A DNA stretch of 64,000 nt from Sarcodiotheca gaudichaudii. Taxonomy: Eukaryota; Rhodophyta; Florideophyceae; Gigartinales; Solieriaceae. The stretch spans positions 1-64,000 of the forward strand of contig JAUKVZ010000012.1 of the NCBI GenBank assembly GCA_032355985.1. Reading direction: 5' to 3'. Below the pieces are notes generated by a model that had not been told where the DNA came from, searched no databases, and worked only from the letters and a program-made list of their open reading frames with translations. Made by a program: the position numbers and the translations under genes. Below are positions 62,152 through 64,000 of this stretch, one piece after another (the stretch's first letter is position 1; every line of letters starts with the position of its first letter).

Positions 62152-64000
62152 GTGCCAGATAAAACATCATTAATTCAACCTAGTTTTTCTAATAAAGTTA
62201 TTGATAAGTCAGAACTAAAAAAGTTAATTGTTTGGGCATTCCGTAACTATGGAATTGCACGTGCGGCTAACATGGCTGATAAACTGAAAGATCTAGGCTT
62301 TTATTATGCAACTAAGGCTGGCATATCCTTGAGTTTAGAAGATTTAAGAATACCCCCTGCAAAGAAGGGCCTGCTGAAGATTACAATGGATTCTATTAAC
62401 TTAACCGATCAGCGTTATTATAGAGGCGAGATTACAGCAGTAGAAAGATTTCAAAAAGTTATTGATACATGGAATAATGCCAGTGAATCACTGAAAAAAG
62501 AGGTTATTTCATACTTTAAAGAAACAGACCCACTCAATTCCATCTACATGATGGCATTTTCTGGTGCACGCGGAAACATTTCACAAGTTAGACAACTAGT
62601 AGGCATGAGAGGACTGATGTCTGACCCACAAGGTCAAATTATTGATCTACCTATTTCTAGTAATTTTAGAGAAGGTTTAACTGTTACTGATTACTTTATT
62701 TCTTCTTATGGAGCACGTAAAGGGCTTGTTGATACAGCACTAAGAACAGCTGACTCCGGATACTTAACGCGTAGATTAGTTGATGTTTCACAGGATGTAA
62801 TTATAAGAGAAGTCGATTGTCAGACAAAAAGAGGTATTCTCTTGGAGGATATGGTAGAGAATCAAAGATCGCTTATTTCTCTAGATCAAGCTTTGCTTGG
62901 TAGAATTCTAGCAGATGATGTCTATGACCCAATATCTCAACTAACTATTGCCAAGGCTAACCAAGAGATTGACCCCTCTCTGGCACAACGTATTGTTGCC
63001 TCTAAAATAACTAAGGTACTTGTTAGGTCTCCGATTACATGTAATTCTACAGGATCTGTATGTCAATTATGCTATGGCTGGAACTTAGCACATGGTAAAT
63101 TGGTTGATATCGGTGAAGCTGTTGGTATTATTGCCGCTCAATCTATTGGAGAGCCAGGAACTCAGCTAACCATGAGAACGTTTCATACTGGAGGGGTTTT
63201 TACTGGAGAACTAGCTCAAAGTATTTACTCTCCTGGCAAAGGCACATTAGAATACCCAAGCGAAAATCACGTTAGCCCTATGCGAACTCGGCATGGTGAA
63301 GAGGCATACCTAGTAGATCAAAATTGTAGAGTTAAACTAGTGAACAATGACAGTTTCGAATATATAACTTTTGATAAGGGAACAATTCTTCTTAAAAACA
63401 ATAATGATCAAGTTGTAGAAGGTGAAATTATTGCGGAATATCCCTTAAGCAATCGTCTGATTACAGAAAGAGCACAAAAATCAATCTTGGCCGACTTTTC
63501 TGGCAAAGTGCAATTTACAAAATTAACAGTTGAGGAAATTCAAAATAAGCAACATACAGTACGTATAGCTCAAGAAGGTGGGCTTGTTTGGGTCTTATCT
63601 GGCAAAACATATAGAATACCAGATGATGCTGAGCTAACAGTTAAGACCAATGAGTTAATACACGAAAAAAGTGTATTAGCTAGTATAAAAATTACTAATC
63701 AACATCGAGGTTTTATTAGACTATCGGATCAACTAAATAGTAATCATAGAGGAACTAAAGAGATCAAAATAATAGCAGCATCTAGAAGACTAGACTCATC
63801 CAGCGTATATATTGACTATAATGTTGCTAATGGATCGCACATTCTAGAGACATCCAAGCAAGAAAAATTTATACTGCATGTAGAGTCTAACCAAACAGTT
63901 GTGAATAACCAGGTAGTTGCAGAGTTAATTTCCAGTACATATGTTACTCAAACAGGAGGTATTGTTAAATATCTTGACCTACCTGTCTCTAAAAAAAAGG
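62152..64000 (+). CDS. rpoC2: RNA polymerase beta'' subunit, N-terminal part (cut by window edge), GTG start
   Basis: C-terminal part of the split beta-prime subunit. An uninterrupted frame of about 616 codons starts at GTG (62152), encoding VPDKTSLIQPSFSNKVIDKS, with AGGAG 7 bases upstream. An ATG at 62136 is out of frame. Visible motifs: trigger-loop region SGARGNISQVRQLVGMRGLM, zinc ligands C223, C297, C304 and C307 (DCQT and CNSTGSVCQLC), and AAQSIGEPGTQLTMRTFHTG in the bridge region. The gene continues past the right edge. Confidence 0.97.
   Translation, partial: MPDKTSLIQPSFSNKVIDKSELKKLIVWAFRNYGIARAANMADKLKDLGFYYATKAGISLSLEDLRIPPAKKGLLKITMDSINLTDQRYYRGEITAVERFQKVIDTWNNASESLKKEVISYFKETDPLNSIYMMAFSGARGNISQVRQLVGMRGLMSDPQGQIIDLPISSNFREGLTVTDYFISSYGARKGLVDTALRTADSGYLTRRLVDVSQDVIIREVDCQTKRGILLEDMVENQRSLISLDQALLGRILADDVYDPISQLTIAKANQEIDPSLAQRIVASKITKVLVRSPITCNSTGSVCQLCYGWNLAHGKLVDIGEAVGIIAAQSIGEPGTQLTMRTFHTGGVFTGELAQSIYSPGKGTLEYPSENHVSPMRTRHGEEAYLVDQNCRVKLVNNDSFEYITFDKGTILLKNNNDQVVEGEIIAEYPLSNRLITERAQKSILADFSGKVQFTKLTVEEIQNKQHTVRIAQEGGLVWVLSGKTYRIPDDAELTVKTNELIHEKSVLASIKITNQHRGFIRLSDQLNSNHRGTKEIKIIAASRRLDSSSVYIDYNVANGSHILETSKQEKFILHVESNQTVVNNQVVAELISSTYVTQTGGIVKYLDLPVSKKK

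Overview
The window is a 64-kb piece of a red algal (Rhodophyta) plastid genome. It is AT-rich and gene-dense, with genes on both strands. It carries allophycocyanin genes (apcE, apcA, apcB), a bacterial-type RNA polymerase (rpoA, rpoB, rpoC1, rpoC2) and a long bacterial-order ribosomal protein cluster. It also has genes that few plastids outside the red lineage keep together: accB, acpP, odpA/odpB, preA, pbsA, acsF (ycf59), tatC, secG, dnaK, infB, ycf36, ycf38, ycf42 and ycf45. chlB is present, so this plastid probably makes chlorophyll in the dark; many florideophytes are thought to have lost that gene. I do not assign a species.

Layout. 1-4.9 kb: ftsH (5' part only), psaE, psbH/psbN/psbT/psbB, ycf38, petF. 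5-20.1 kb: one run of 28 genes on the minus strand, transcribed from rpl3 to rps10, which joins the bacterial S10, spc, alpha and str operons. 20.4-28.4 kb: dnaK on the plus strand, trnG(GCC), psbZ, psbK, petG, rps14, psaB, psaA. 28.5-32.1 kb: accB, ycf45, acpP, trnS(UGA), psaD. 32.3-36.9 kb: chlB, split by a group II intron with its own maturase-like ORF, then acsF. 37-46 kb: petN, petM, secG, ycf36, trnfM, ycf42, pbsA, rpl35, rpl20, preA, odpA, odpB, petA, tatC. 46.5-53 kb: apcE-apcA-apcB, then atpE/atpB and ycf3. 53-64 kb: infB, rps18, rpl33, rps20, then rpoB-rpoC1-rpoC2, with rpoC2 running off the right edge.

The genes serve light capture (phycobilisome core; heme oxygenase on the bilin route), photosystem I and II subunits and assembly, the cytochrome b6f complex, ATP synthase, chlorophyll synthesis (chlB, acsF), fatty acid synthesis (pyruvate dehydrogenase E1, biotin carrier, ACP), isoprenoids (preA), thylakoid protein export (secY, secG, tatC) and gene expression.

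Points worth a second look: tufA has an in-frame TAA where a conserved Glu is expected; rpl4 is broken into two frames at a run of six C (G on the coding strand); chlB holds a 1948-bp group II intron whose ORF has lost recognisable reverse-transcriptase catalytic motifs; most converging gene pairs are separated by near-perfect hairpins; five genes appear to start with GTG. I found no CRISPR array, insertion sequence, virus-like element or clearly novel multi-gene system.
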